The notes below the pieces were generated by a model. The model was given only the letters and a program-made list of their open reading frames with translations. It did not search any database and was not told the DNA's origin. A DNA stretch of 64,000 nt, from NCBI GenBank assembly GCA_020466095.1, contig CM035807.1:36460039-36524038 (forward strand), given 5' to 3'. This document shows positions 1 through 11,003 of the stretch, piece by piece. Within the stretch, counting starts at the first letter, position 1; each line of letters opens with the position of its first letter. This DNA is from Chlorops oryzae. Its lineage: Eukaryota; Arthropoda; Insecta; Diptera; Chloropidae. A program made the position numbers and the translations under genes.

Positions 1-1437
1 GCTGGAGCAAACTTCGAGTATAAATAAATTTCGATTTTTGGTGTCTTAAGATAACCTGTAGACCTTTAATACTTCGGCACCTTTTGAAAGTTTGCAGAGG
101 AATTTGAATTGAGATAAAAATGAATTGGTATTGAAAATGCTGCGGTCTAGAATTATTAGAAAATATAGTCGGCTCGGATTTTTGAAAGCTATAATTTATA
201 GCAGGATTCATATATTTAACATCAATACACATTCAAGCTATGAACAAAAAAGTGCTTTGTTTTCTTCATCGCAGTGAAATTCCTCATGGGTGATAACCCA
301 TGGACTCTTTTTTATGGGATATCGATTCTAAGAAGTTATAGAAATTCTTTTTGCTTTAGATTATGCAGTCGTTGTTTTTAATACAAAGACCAATAAATTT
401 TAAATACAGCAGCGAAGTCTTGTCAATAGAAACCAAAAGTCCTTTGTGAGTGTCCAATGATAAGGAATTTCACATAGTTATCGTTTAACCTTCTTCTGGA
501 CACTATAATATTATCAGTTATAAAAGATATTCAATTTGAAGATGCAGAAAAGTAATTTTTCTCCTTTCCCGAATTTCTAGTGAAAAGATCATCGTAAAAT
601 CCACTCGCGCCCAACTCTGATTCTTAATTCATAAGATTAAATTCAATCACTCTGACGAAATTCCGTCCCTCATATACAAAGTCAGTCAAATGTCATTCAT
701 TTGGGTGGAAACGACCGATTTAGTACTTTCTCTCCTGAATAAAGGAATATATCGATTTTAAAGGTGCAAATCAAAATTGACAATTTGATTACCATATGGA
801 ACTTGATTCAGAAGTTCAATCCTAGCTGACGAAAATTCTATTCGTTATGGTAATTATAAAAGTCCGAAATATCTCGTCAATGCTTCTTTTTGCTTATTAA
901 ACGATTGGTTCTAGAAGAATGTTGGTATATGAGTTGAAATTGATGTCCATAAAAAATGCAGATGTTATTCCGCAATTTGTCACTGGAGTTCAGAATCGAT
1001 GATGCCATTATCGTATTTGACAAGTTTTTTGTTTTTTCCTGCAATTATAAAATTTTATGAACTATTGTATATCTTATCCATATCATACATGTCCATGCGA
1101 AAGTAAATTCGAATAGCATAGATGGCCAATGTGATATGCTACAAGTTTTTAAATCGTTTTGGTTATACAAATATTTTCTACTGTTCTTATTATGCTACAA
1201 TCGATATAAACGATTGGATTCATATGAAGCCTTGATGGATGTGAAGCTTGAGAACTTGATGTCAAAATACATTGAAGCTTTGACGGCTGTTTAAAAAGTT
1301 CTCAAATTTCACTAAGTTCGAGGTCTGAATGAATACCCATATTATTTTAGAGGCTCATATGTGTATTAAAAGGTTTATGATTTCTTGTCATACGACTTGC
1401 AGAAATTTAAAAAGAAATTTTTCATTATTATTTCAAG
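1..1437. other. AT-rich sequence upstream of the Pcd exon, probably intron
   Basis: No open reading frame, RNA gene or inverted-repeat element was recognised. Because the Pcd exon begins with an acceptor, this is most simply the preceding intron; the first Pcd exon is either short and unrecognised here or outside the window. Confidence 0.4.
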
Positions 1438-1740
1438 GTAAAATTAACTGCTCAAGAGCGCACCGAAGACATAACGCCTTTGCTCAGTAAAGGATGGACC
1501 ATGCCAGATAGTGGCCGTGATGCTATCTACAAAGAATTTGTTTTCAAAGATTTTAACTACGCCTTTAGCTTTATGACTGGTGTTGCGCTGTTAGCTGAGA
1601 AAATGAACCATCACCCGGAATGGTTCAATTGTTACAACAAGGTAAAAGTGACTCTGTCAACTCACGATTGCGATGGATTAAGTAAGCGTGACGTACGGAT
1701 GGCAAACTACATGGAGGAGCACGCAAAAAGCTTGCTTTAA
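1438..1740 (+). CDS. Pcd: Pterin-4a-carbinolamine dehydratase, last exon (partial gene)
   Basis: Enzyme of tetrahydrobiopterin recycling (EC 4.2.1.96) that dehydrates the 4a-hydroxy-pterin left by aromatic amino acid hydroxylases; vertebrate homologues also act as DCoH, the HNF1 dimerisation cofactor. The frame is open from a probable splice acceptor at 1436-1437 (TTTCAAG) to TAA at 1738-1740, about 100 codons. The family signature is complete: E-x3-H-H-P-x5-Y-x9-H-D, seen as [15 protein letters not shown] followed by LSTHD, which carries the active-site histidines. PCD proteins are about 100 aa, so nearly the whole catalytic domain is in this exon and only a short N-terminus or a leader is missing. 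I could not find the upstream exon in 1-1437. An AATAAA signal lies at about 1797. Family assignment is firm; the exact acceptor is inferred. Confidence 0.9.
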   Translation, partial: VKLTAQERTEDITPLLSKGWTMPDSGRDAIYKEFVFKDFNYAFSFMTGVALLAEKMNHHPEWFNCYNKVKVTLSTHDCDGLSKRDVRMANYMEEHAKSLL

Positions 1741-1796
1741 GGACAATCAATCGATTGGCAGATTATTTGATGTAATTTTAACTGAACTGAAAAGGC

Positions 1797-1802
1797 AATA
1801 AA
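1797..1802 (+). promoter_or_regulatory. Polyadenylation signal of the Pcd-like gene
   Basis: A canonical AATAAA hexamer sits about 57 bp after the TAA stop, followed by a T-rich stretch, as expected of a short insect 3' UTR. Confidence 0.6.
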
Positions 1803-1910
1803 AGTAGTTTTTTTCGTTAAACGCTATCCATTGTTTGAACTCTACTTTATTTCGCCAATTTACACCGATTCTCTAAACAATTTCACGAAGATTATTTAAG
1901 TCTATAACTT

Positions 1911-2370
1911 AATGGTGGTGCTCTGCAGCTTCTTTAGCCTTTGACTCGGCCCATTTCTGCTTATTGGCAGGGGAGTTTGCTGAAAATAGAAGTAATTGTA
2001 AGAATTCTCAATCATTTGAGGGAGATTCGTTCGCAACACGAATCTCTAAACTAATTGTACGAAGATATCTTAAGTCTAGAACTTAATGGGAAGTGCTTGC
2101 AGCTTCATTGAGCGACTGAGTTAGTACTCGCCATATCTCATTGATTGGCAAGTAGCTGAAAATAGAATAAAATTCGTACAGAATCCAAAATCGATATGAA
2201 ATTGTACGCTCATAAGTGAACTAAGTGCAATAAATATATAAGACGATGAATAGAATAATAGGCATTAGTTCGATCTTACCTTAGTGGAAACTGTGCGATT
2301 TTCGCTGAAAAAGTGTATGGGAACTTCATTGGGCGACCTGGTGGTTTTTCAGCGACTGCGTCGGACATGG
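1911..2370 (-). CDS. Small unrecognised gene, first and last exons visible, possibly decayed
   Basis: On the minus strand an ATG at about 2370 opens 29 codons beginning MSDAVAEKPPGRPMKFPYTF and ending at a good donor (AAG|GTAAG, about 2281). A last exon at about 1911-1981 follows a TTTTCAG acceptor and reads NSPANKQKWAESKAKEAAEH, then HH and stop. The style (short basic head, lysine/glutamate-rich tail) resembles small mitochondrial inner-membrane proteins, but I do not recognise the family. Exon 1 ends after two bases of a codon and the last exon needs a different phase, so joining the two directly hits a stop. A middle exon, which would be expected to hold a membrane segment, was not seen in the roughly 300 bp between them. 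A degenerate copy of the last exon occupies 2066-2160. The gene may be broken, or the middle exon may be unusual. Confidence 0.5.
2036..2175 (-). repeat. Degenerate tandem duplicate of the last exon of the 1.9-2.4 kb gene
   Basis: Positions about 1867-1999 and 2036-2175 align along their length: the shared landmarks are CTCTAAAC, ACGAAGAT, TTAAGTCTA, AACTTAATGG and GCTGAAAATAGA. The upstream copy keeps the TTTTCAG acceptor and the terminal TAA, but indels shift the frame in between. Spliced directly from exon 1 it is open to its stop, giving a different 25-residue tail, so an alternative isoform cannot be excluded. Confidence 0.6.
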
Positions 2371-3337
2371 CTGAATATTACAATTTGTTACACTTGTTGA
2401 CAAAGAACTGAAAGAACGAAATTTAGAATTTATTTCTTCGCGAAATGAACTGAATTACATAATTTTTCCAACGAAGGAGACTCCGAAACGCACAGCTAAC
2501 CTTTTGCCTGACAGCTGTCAATTGGAGCGGGCACGAAATATCGATAAATCGAGCTGACAAATAGCTGTTAAATTTTGTAGTGCTGCTATCTTTTTCAAAA
2601 TTTTAGATTTTCCAAAAATATTACCTTATTTTTCTGACCAAACAAACGTAAAAAGAATGAAGAAGTAATTTGGCTTACTTTCGTTACCTCGCCAGTCACC
2701 CGCATGAAAAATTTTTTTTTAAAACAATTTTCAATTAGAGAAAGACGTGGGAAGAAAAGATATAGTTGTTTGTTGAATGTTCCGAAACAATCTTTGATTT
2801 TCTTTCTTCCTGATGCATTAAAATGGGAAGTTTTTGAACATGTTGCAAAAGTGTGACCGGCGAACACTTCAATTCATACGCTAATTGCAAGTAATCGGAC
2901 TCACAAGGTTGCACCTAAATTGTTAGCCTGAAGTTTTACTTCATAATATTAATGGGCATGGTCATTGTTTGGCCGAAGTAAATCGTAAATATCTGATGGA
3001 CTGTCATTCATATTTCAACATTTTACAAAGAAAATGATATATCTTTTATTAAATTTGAGGTGGCCTGTCATCGGAAACTTACCTCTGACTTCCTGTCTTC
3101 AAAATAATGAGCTCTTTACTTCCTTCGCATTTACTTTAACAGAGTAGAATCCTTAAAGATGCAAACCTTTTCAAGAAACACAATACAAAACAAAAACCAC
3201 CAAAAACCAAATGCTTTCGAGGGAAAGGTAAGTTATCGGTGGGTAAAGTGGAGAGGTTTTCTGGCAGCACTTAATACCGTATAAACGATAGTATGTCAAA
3301 CATCGATAGCGTTTCATACACATTTTGCTTAGAGGCC
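2371..3337. other. Intergenic sequence with a dispersed repeat
   Basis: No gene is supported. The part from about 2870 to 3160 resembles 46340-46510 (shared CAAGTAATCGGACTCAC, GGTTGCA, GACCTGTCATCG-like and ACTTTAACAG blocks), so it belongs to an unnamed dispersed repeat. Confidence 0.45.
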
Positions 3338-3731
3338 ATTTACACGTTAAGACATTTCGATAATGAAACAAATTTTCGTTGGCAAGGGATGCAGGGGGAA
3401 GAGAGAAAAACGCTCCCCATATATAACTATATATGTCACTCAGGAGCCGTTTCTATTTTGGCTCTTTTCAACACGGTCTTGGGTACCCACCACGGTCTTG
3501 GGTACCCACCAAAATGAGCATTTTTCACTTAGGTACTCAACAAAAGTATTTCTCTCTCGCTCTTTTTTTTGCCTGCCGAGTAACATCTCTTTCTAACTGG
3601 CGCGAAATGTCCCGCCAAAAATCTATGACAGTGACATATATAGTAATATATGACGCTCCCATACCACATCCCCTCGCGTCCCTAGTCCACAAAGAGTGTC
3701 ATTCATTATCGAAATGTCTTAACGTGTAAAT
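3338..3731. mobile_element. MITE with 30-bp perfect terminal inverted repeats, TA-flanked
   Basis: Left end 3338-3367 (ATTTACACGTTAAGACATTT...) is repeated as an exact inverted copy at 3702-3731. The ends contain a symmetric TA, compatible with a Tc1/mariner-type TA target duplication. The inside holds a 19-21-bp motif (CACGGTCTTGGGTACCCAC) twice in tandem at about 3475-3513. Overlapping short open frames here have no recognisable product. Confidence 0.75.
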
Positions 3732-3806
3732 AGCGTATTAGAATCTAGAGGTGTAAGAGTAGCGACAAAACGAGTACACGCATGTATATCCTTACTACGC
3801 CTATTA

Positions 3807-4132
3807 CACGGCAGCCACACGTTCAATTTTTGGCTTTCAAGTTCCCATACACTCAAAACATTTTACTAACACACTCACACTTTTAGGACTTGAACGCCAA
3901 CTTGACTTCAATTTTTCTTTCAAGATCCGTTTCAATTTTACGTTCAAGTTTTTAACAGCTGATCATAGTTGCATAGCATTCTAAGTTGTTTCCTTGACGA
4001 CGGCATTTTGAAAATAAAATTGCCTTTCAAGTTGCGTGCAGCCTACGCCATAGCTTCAATTTTAAAGAAATTTGACAACCAGTAGGTGTGCTCAACTTGA
4101 AAGCAAATTATTGAACGTGTGGCTGCAGTGTT
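3807..4132. mobile_element. MITE with about 37-bp terminal inverted repeats, TTA-flanked
   Basis: The left end CACGGCAGCCACACGTTCAA and the inverted right end CACTGCAGCCACACGTTCAA continue matching into GCTTTCAAGTT. TTA flanks both ends, a 3-bp duplication typical of PIF/Harbinger elements. No coding capacity. Confidence 0.7.
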
Positions 4133-4136
4133 ATAG

Positions 4137-4641
4137 CATTGACAGACATATGGTGTAAAGTCTATAGACTTCACACTACAATGAAAAAAGTCGATGTTGG
4201 GGTGACACACTACAATTGATTGTGGATTTCTATTGTGGACTTCTTTAAAACAGCTGATAATTGAAAATTAAAACAACAACAAAATCAATAAAAAACATTT
4301 TGGTAGCATTAAGCCTCGATTTTATCTCAAAAGAATCCATGAAAATATCGTTTGTTTGTTATATAAATCCATACGATGGAATTAATTTCATGCATTTCGC
4401 ATAAATTACTTGAAACTAGAAATTTAAACATCTGGTTTCCGATAAAATAATCGATATTTCGTTTAATTTAGTGCGGCGTTGCCATATCAATCTAAGAAGT
4501 CCACAATAAATCCTCCCTTTCAATGTAGTGTGAAGTCTATAAAAAGTCTATGTTGGCTAAGGTAGACTTTTGAGAAATACCTATGTGTGTCACCTAGACT
4601 TCACATCTTCATGGTGTAAAATACCTATGTCTGTCAGTGCT
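4137..4641. mobile_element. MITE with GCAYTGACAGACATA ends
   Basis: The left end GCATTGACAGACATATGG and inverted right end GCACTGACAGACATAGG are followed on both sides by sub-terminal copies of AGACTTCACA and CACTACAAT. TA flanks both ends. It lies only 4 bp from the preceding MITE. Non-coding. Confidence 0.65.
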
Positions 4642-4894
4642 ATTAGTATTCGTTACTATCGTATCGTTACGTTATCACATAACATGCTATATTAGCGTAT
4701 AAGGTCTCGGTATCGCAACATTCGTATTTTGCAGAAAACGCTCTTATACATAACATACCAAGCTGCGTTGGATGTATATTTTTAATCCTCCGTATTTTGA
4801 GCTTGACTTGTGTTTGAATTATTCTATTTATTTCCTTGTTTTGACATTTGTAGCATTTACGCTGACATTGAATGATTAAGATTTTCTCTTTCGC

Positions 4895-5241
4895 TACGCC
4901 TAGACGTTCAATAATTATTGCTAGCAATCCGTGAAATTGCTTCGGCGAAAAGAGGCAATGCTGCCAGGTTGAGTTTTTATATGTTAACCCATCAAAATTT
5001 TCGAAATGACGTCGGACAAGCTGCTGCGCTGCGCTTGAGTCCGCGATGCTTTAAAGCGGATTCGTGATCCATTTTGAAAATATGATAGAAAATAAATTCG
5101 GCTGTCATATAGCAAACTCAAAGTTGGCAATGGCAGCTCGGTAATATTGCGTGCCATATTTTGCCATCATTTTCATATGAGCGGTCTCCATTGGTAATAT
5201 TGCTCAAGTTGCTAGCAATAATTATTGTACGTCGAGGCGCT
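4895..5241. mobile_element. Probable MITE with about 36-bp inverted ends
   Basis: The sequence near 4895-4932 (containing CAATAATTATTGCTAGCAA) recurs inverted at about 5205-5241. The outermost bases are diverged (ACGCCTAGACG against GCGCCTCGACG) and no clear target duplication is seen, so the ends are approximate. Confidence 0.5.
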
Positions 5242-5400
5242 ATGTTATCTTGACGTCAGCCTACGCAGAAGAATTGCATATGTACTACGAAAACTACGTA
5301 TAACGAAATTGACTCTCCTGTAATGTTTCATTACTCTGTACTAGATGGCGCACCAGCTACTCAGTAACGATTACATATGGTTTGCTACAGCTCTACTGAG

Positions 5401-6815
5401 CAGTGATGCCAGATTGTGGGGTTTTCCCCATATTGTGGGTTTTTTCACTCAAATATTGTGACATGGGGAAAAGTATGGGTAATTTTATATCGAAATTTAT
5501 ACACTACATTTAAGGTATATTTACTACTTATGAGAATTAAAATCGTATTTTCCCTCTTCCAGTAGGTACCATGCATGACTCTTTTTGCTGTATCTAGTCG
5601 CGTGTTCCCTAAGTGTTGTAAAGAAACTTGGTTTTTTTTTTAAGTCATGAATAAGACTGCAATTTTAAGTTACTTTTATTTTTTGTTATTTTCTTGATAC
5701 TTTTATTAAAATATTAAAATATTGTGTTTAAATCCAATGTTCAATTTTGAAATCGGTACGCCCATATTTTCAAAAAATCATTCTGGGTTTTTTCGTGGGT
5801 TTTTATACCCAGCGTAAGCGGGGTATATTAGTTTTGTGCAAATCTTGTAACAGGGAGAATTAAGCTCCGGAGATATAGAAAAATATATATAGAAATGATC
5901 AGGATCAAAAACTGAATCGATTTAGACATGTCCGTCTGTCCGTCTGTCCGTCCGTCCGTCTGTCCGTCTGTCCGTCCGTCCGTGGTCCGATCTCCTCCGA
6001 AACGGCTGGACCAATCAAGTCGAAATTTGGCACACAGGTATATCGGGATCCGAGTATGATCCTAAGTAAAAATGGGAGACATCCGCCCACTGCCACGCCC
6101 ACAAATGAATATAATGTGTTTTCAGTAAAATGCTTGTAACTTGTGAACCACTCAACACATTCCATTGATATTTGGTGTACTGGTAAACTACGAAAAGGGA
6201 CATATCCTGGCAAAAAATGGTCGCCGCCCTCCTCGAGCCACGCCCACAAATAAGCCCAAAAATAAGGGCTTATCGTAACTTGTGAAGTAAAAGGCGTAGA
6301 AGCTTCAAATTCGCAGCATAGGTTCACCAAGGCGAATGAAAGGTGTAGGAAAAAACTTTATGCGGCCCGCCCACTGCCACGCCCGCAAATGAAGATTTTT
6401 CGTAACTTCCGAAGTAAAAGGCGTAGAAGCTTCAAATTCGCAACATAGGTTCACCAAGGCGAATGAAAGGTGTAGGGAAATAATTTATGTTGCCCTCCCA
6501 CTGCCACGCCCACAAATAGAGAAGCAAAACCTAGTTCGCTCATAATGTCGGGACGCTGGGTATTTCAAAGTCGGGCTTGACCGACTTTAGCTTTCTTACT
6601 TGTTAGATCTAGATAAGGGTGTGAATACAGTTATAATTAGTATAGCGTATGGAGCGACATTTGTCAAAGCGATATAAATTCGAGTCTGGATAGTATAAAC
6701 CCCGAATAGAATGAACACCATGGACCAACGCTTGTTAGTTTTTGAAAATGGGGAAAAGTGGGTTTTTTTCCAATATATGAGGGTTTTTTTTTATCGATAA
6801 AATCTGGCATCACTG
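5401..6815. mobile_element. hAT-type non-autonomous element, 8-bp TSD, carrying a nested DINE-type element
   Basis: A perfect 15-bp inverted repeat, CAGTGATGCCAGATT at 5401-5415 and its complement at 6801-6815, is bordered by identical 8-bp direct repeats CTACTGAG (5393-5400 and 6816-6823). CAG-type ends with 8-bp duplications are hallmarks of hAT transposons. The element's own sequence is the T-rich flank (about 5416-5800 and 6605-6800, with repeated GGGTTTTTT and GGGGAAAA motifs); the middle is a later insertion. No transposase. Confidence 0.85.
5801..6604 (+). mobile_element. DINE-1/mini-me-like (Helentron-type) element, copy 1
   Basis: One end is TATACCCAGCGTAAGCGGGG, which can fold into a hairpin; next comes a (GTCY)n microsatellite at about 5930-5985, then a body with two tandem copies of a 127-bp unit (landmark AAGCTTCAAATTCGCA at 6300 and 6427). 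The other end has a hairpin (AAAGTCGGGCTTGACCGACTTT, split here as AAAGTCGGG/CTTGACCGACTTT) and stops at CTTACTTGTT. The (GTCY)n core is diagnostic of mini-me/DINE-type elements, which are held to be non-autonomous Helentrons. Open frames across it are by-products of the repeats. It sits inside the hAT-type element. Confidence 0.8.
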
Positions 6816-6929
6816 CTACTGAGCTCTAGTTAAGTTGGCTTTGAAGCAAAATAAATTTCTTGAATTTGAATATCAGAAATTTAAGTGTTGATTTGGTGTG
6901 TCAATTCTTGATCTCGTGCACCAAATATA

Positions 6930-8849
6930 ATGGCAATGTTGGCAAGAGCGTTTGGGCGCACTTTTGTTCAGGTGAGTGTAAAATTTATTGAATTTGTCTT
7001 ACATAAGCAAATTTAAGATTGATTTCTTCATTTGTTGTTTTTGCATTAATACATAAAATGATATCTTTTGATATTTTTTCGATCTTTAAATCTTTATTAA
7101 GAATAGAAAGACACTGCATGTGTGAAATTCAAAAATAGCACGAAATTTCCGATCTCCAAATTTGGAAGAAATTCATTCGTTGATTCTATATATTTAAAAT
7201 CCAAAATAGCTGCATTATTGATTATTTCGTGACATTTCTTTTAGTGAAATTTTTTCATTACTCCTTTTACAGGCAGCAGCTTCTCGCTCGCTCCATACGA
7301 CATCATCATGCAACAACCCTACGGTTAAGGTAAATATAAAAATATTCGTCAACATGAATGCGTAAATGTATTGTTTTTTGTAGGATCCTGGAGCAATCGG
7401 TGGAAATAGAACAACTTGTACCTTAATTCCTGGGGATGGCGTGGGTCCCGAATTAGTCTATGCCTTACAAGAAGTTTTTAAGGTGTGTTTTCTTATAAGA
7501 GGATCGATCCAAAATATTCGTTCTATTTGGCTTTCAGGCGGCTAATGTTCCAGTCGATTTTGAAACCTATTTTTTGTCCGAGGTCAATCCCGTGCTGAGT
7601 GCCAAATTAGAAGATGTTGTTGCTTCAATACAAAAAAATAAGGTTTGCATTAAGGTATGTCAATTCTGCAAAATACTATAAGGGCTAATTTAAATAGTAC
7701 TAATTGGCAACCATAAAAGGGAACTCTGGCTACGCCCGACTACACGGTCACCGGCGAACTGCAATCATTGAATATGAAACTAAGGAATGACCTAGACTTG
7801 TACGCCAATGTGGTTCACGTACGCAGCTTGCCGGGCGTGAAAAGCCGGCACAAGGGAGTAGATACCGTTATTATTCGAGAACAAACCGAGGGTGAATACT
7901 CTGCACTGGAACATGAATCTGTGCCTGGAATCGTTGAGTGTCTTAAAATTATTACTGCGAAAAAATCGATGCGCATTGCCAAATTCGCCTTTGACTACGC
8001 AACGAAGAACAACCGGAAGAAGGTTACCGCGGTGCATAAGGCCAACATTATGAAACTGGGTGATGGCCTTTTCTTAAGATCATGCGAGAAGATGGCTGCC
8101 CTTTATCCGCGTATTCAGTTCGAGAAAATGATCGTTGATAATACAACAATGCAAATGGTCTCGAACCCAAATCAGGTATGGTCGTTGTCATATTGTCATC
8201 TTTTGTGAAAATCCATTAGAGCTTCGCAGCTTTTACAATGAATTTGATATTTCATTTGAAGAGATATAGTCAACATACTGTTATTTTTAGAATCTGCGAA
8301 TGCACAGATCTACCTTTCTTTAATACAAAGGAATTTGTTAAAAATTCTTATGAGACTAGAATGCCAGGAGGATAATTGTATATCAGTTGTTATACAGATT
8401 TCGTAACTAAAACTTTTTTTCATGTGTAGTTTGATGTGATGGTCACTCCAAATTTGTATGGCGCCATTGTGGATAATTTAGCTTCTGGATTAGTTGGTGG
8501 CGCCGGCGTTGTGGCTGGAGCCTCTTATTCCGCAGATGCTGTGGTGTTTGAGCAGGTAAGTTATACATGAATAAAATGCCAAATTATTTTGCTCATGCCA
8601 CAATCGTCTTGAATTTAGGGTGCTCGTCACACTTTCGCCGAGGCTGTTGGCAAGAACGTTGCGAATCCCACAGCTATGCTACTGTGTGGCACAAAATTAT
8701 TGCGTCATATTAACCTGCCAACGTACAGCGAAATGATTTCAAATGCTATAAACAAAGTTTTGACCGAAGGGAAAGTGCGAACTAAAGATCTTGGCGGCCA
8801 GTCAACGACACAGGACTTCACACGTGCAATCATTGCCAATATTCAATGA
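6930..8849 (+). CDS. Idh3b: Isocitrate dehydrogenase [NAD], beta subunit, mitochondrial (seven exons)
   Basis: Subunit of the mitochondrial NAD-dependent isocitrate dehydrogenase of the TCA cycle; the beta/gamma-type subunits are regulatory and support the catalytic alpha subunit. Exons: 6930-6971, 7273-7329, 7384-7482, 7538-7654, 7720-8175, 8430-8555 and 8619-8849, all with GT-AG borders, all joining in frame, giving 375 aa. The first 30 or so residues ([14 protein letters not shown]...) are rich in Arg, Ala and Ser, as in a mitochondrial transit peptide. The family core follows: [10 protein letters not shown] nucleotide-binding start, [64 protein letters not shown] and [25 protein letters not shown] and VHVRSLPG are beta-type rather than alpha-type. 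Length is close to the human subunit (about 385 aa). No break or missing motif seen. Confidence 0.95.
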
Positions 8850-9203
8850 ACCAATGTTAACAAAAACAAAAAACAAATGCATAAAATTACAAATTATTTA
8901 TTATGAAAACACTGTCTCAAAGCCAACTAAATTCTGATAAATTGACTCTATTATAAAATGCAATTGTTTTGCTGTTGTTTCGTTTTTTCAAAAAAGCGAT
9001 TTTATTGAGTTTGAGTATTAATTAAAAATTGAATCTTGTAAGTAGAGTCTGTAAATTACTTTGTAAAAGAAAATGCCTTATTCATACGAACATTTTGAAT
9101 TGAAATGCTGGTAAAATTCAAACTTTCTATTCAAAATTTCTTATACAATATTTGAATTTCATCAGCATTTTAATTAAAAATGTTTCTATGAATAAAGCTA
9201 ATA

Positions 9204-9330
9204 TGCTTTCCAGACGTACAACGAATTCTCGAGATTTCAGACTATTTTAGAATAAAATTTGACATTTGAAATCTAGGCGATTTCAATTTTGTTCTCAGAT
9301 CCCAAGATTTCGCTGCACGCCTGGAAAGCA
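9204..9330. mobile_element. Small MITE with TGCTTTCCAG ends
   Basis: A 127-bp element with about 30-37 bp inverted ends: TGCTTTCCAGACGTACAACG on the left and TGCTTTCCAGGCGTGCAGCG read inward from the right. No clear target duplication. It lies just downstream of Idh3b. Confidence 0.6.
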
Positions 9331-9336
9331 GATAAG

Positions 9337-9504
9337 GCCGGTCTTTTCTAGTCTGGTTAAATCTTTTCACCGATTTGTTGGCATTGATTAACACACCGTA
9401 GGTTGGTGAAAAATTCCAGAATTTTTCCAGTCTATTTTGTCAAATTAGCAAACGAAATTATTGTTAACCATGGGATAGTATTAACCAGACTTAAAAAGAC
9501 CGGC
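9337..9504. mobile_element. Small MITE with GCCGGTCTTTT ends
   Basis: A 168-bp element: GCCGGTCTTTTCTAGTCTGG and, inverted from the right, GCCGGTCTTTTTAAGTCTGG, both running into TTAA. It almost touches the preceding MITE. Non-coding. Confidence 0.6.
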
Positions 9505-9896
9505 GCTGAAACTTGTTAGAGCAATTTTTGTCATTTAAGTTAATTTTTTAACATTCTATATTACTATTTTCGATTTCTTCTACAAAGTTATTGTATAGAA
9601 TATAATTTGTTTGGACGATTTTTATAGGCTCTACTTATAGGCATTATTATTATTTCTTTGTTTTGTTTTTTTAATTTTTGATAGTCTTCAAATGATAACC
9701 TTAAAAGACTTATTAATGTTCCCCATATTTATAACAGTCTATTTAATCGCTATAATCGGAAAAAATTTGTTGAAAAATTCAATAGGGCAATAAAAACTAT
9801 AGCGGATTTAAAACAATAAACTATTGTGTTTCTTAAAATATAAACCAAAACGTAACGATTATGCAAAATGTATATTTTGACGAAGTTTTCGTTTTA

Positions 9897-10042
9897 GGGG
9901 CTATCTCCAGTTCTGTTAGAAATGAAAAACTTCATTCACTCCAAACTTCACTTCATCAAAAACACTTCAGAAAATTTTGCTTCATTTCTGAAGCGTTTTT
10001 TTATATGAAGTTTTCATTTCTTACAGATCTGGAGATAGCCCC
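9897..10042. mobile_element. Harbinger-type MITE (146 bp, TTA duplication)
   Basis: GGGGCTATCTCCAG at 9897 is exactly mirrored by CTGGAGATAGCCCC ending at 10042, and the inverted match continues for about 40 bp (TCTGT, AGAAATGAAA, ACTTCAT). TTA at 9894-9896 and 10043-10045 forms a 3-bp target duplication. G-rich ends plus TTA fit Tourist/PIF-Harbinger MITEs. The short open frame across it is not a gene. Confidence 0.8.
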
Positions 10043-10045
10043 TTA

Positions 10046-10661
10046 AACTTAAACCAAAGTTGAGGAAATTCAGGTAATTGAATTGCTGGGGCTTTAAAAT
10101 GAGGTTTAGAATTCGATTTGAATAGTAAGAAAAATCCTTTATATAAACTTGAAGGAAAGTAGACGCCTAAATAAATGATAGTTAAATAAAATTTGATTTT
10201 TTTTTAGTTCATGATCAAGGACACCACATTCAACTGACTCTTCAACTCTATGTGATAACAGCTTAAATCGTTAATACTTCAACCATGTCCGATATGCATA
10301 CCTTCCAAAATTATGAATGAAGTAAGACTTTTAAGTCACCACTATTCTAATTAGATAATTTGCTTTGAAATAAGTGAAACGCAGTTTAAATTACTAATTG
10401 AAAAGCACAAATAACAAATTGCTTTAGAATTTCACTGTAATAACTAGAGCTCGGATTTTGAATATTTTGAATTTTTTTGAATTATTTGAATTTATTGAAT
10501 ATTTTGAATTTTTTGATTTTTTTTGTATTTAACTGTGCTTTTTGAATATTTTAGAATTATTGATAGTGAAAGTCCGAAAAATAGGTTCAAACAATTTGTA
10601 GCTTACAACGTTATTCGCGGCTCCGCTTCAATAATCTGTATTTAACGTTATATGTTACATG
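10046..10661. other. AT-rich intergenic sequence
   Basis: No gene or clear repeat boundary was seen. A low-complexity run of TTTGAAT/ATTTTGAA motifs occupies about 10453-10560. Confidence 0.4.
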
Positions 10662-11003
10662 TTATGCTGCTTCCAGACTATTGCATTTTAGGTGTTGTGA
10701 TTTTAGCAAAAATGCAAAAATAAAATCATGGGTCGTATGCATAATAATGAGATTAAACTCTGAGTTGAGTCGATCGAGCCTAAGTTCAGCTACCTGAGAT
10801 CAACCGTTTGCTCTTGCTTGAACTCAATTTCGTATGCAATAAATTGAGTTTGAGCTCACCACAAAGAACTCAAAAACTTTGAGACGAAGCCGAAAGCTCT
10901 TTTCTCTTAGTATGTAGATTTGTTGTTGCAACGCACATTTTATGCATCATTTAACAATTAAAATTATTAAGAGTGCAAGTGTTTTTTTTGCATATTATTA
11001 ATA

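Noticed and set aside
3293..3729. Overlapping plus-strand frames of 74-98 codons
   Set aside because: They lie mostly inside a MITE and read through its inverted ends and 21-bp tandem motif.
5905..6330. 141-codon minus-strand frame
   Set aside because: It lies within the DINE-type element; similar frames recur in the 45.3-kb copy only because the repeats are the same.
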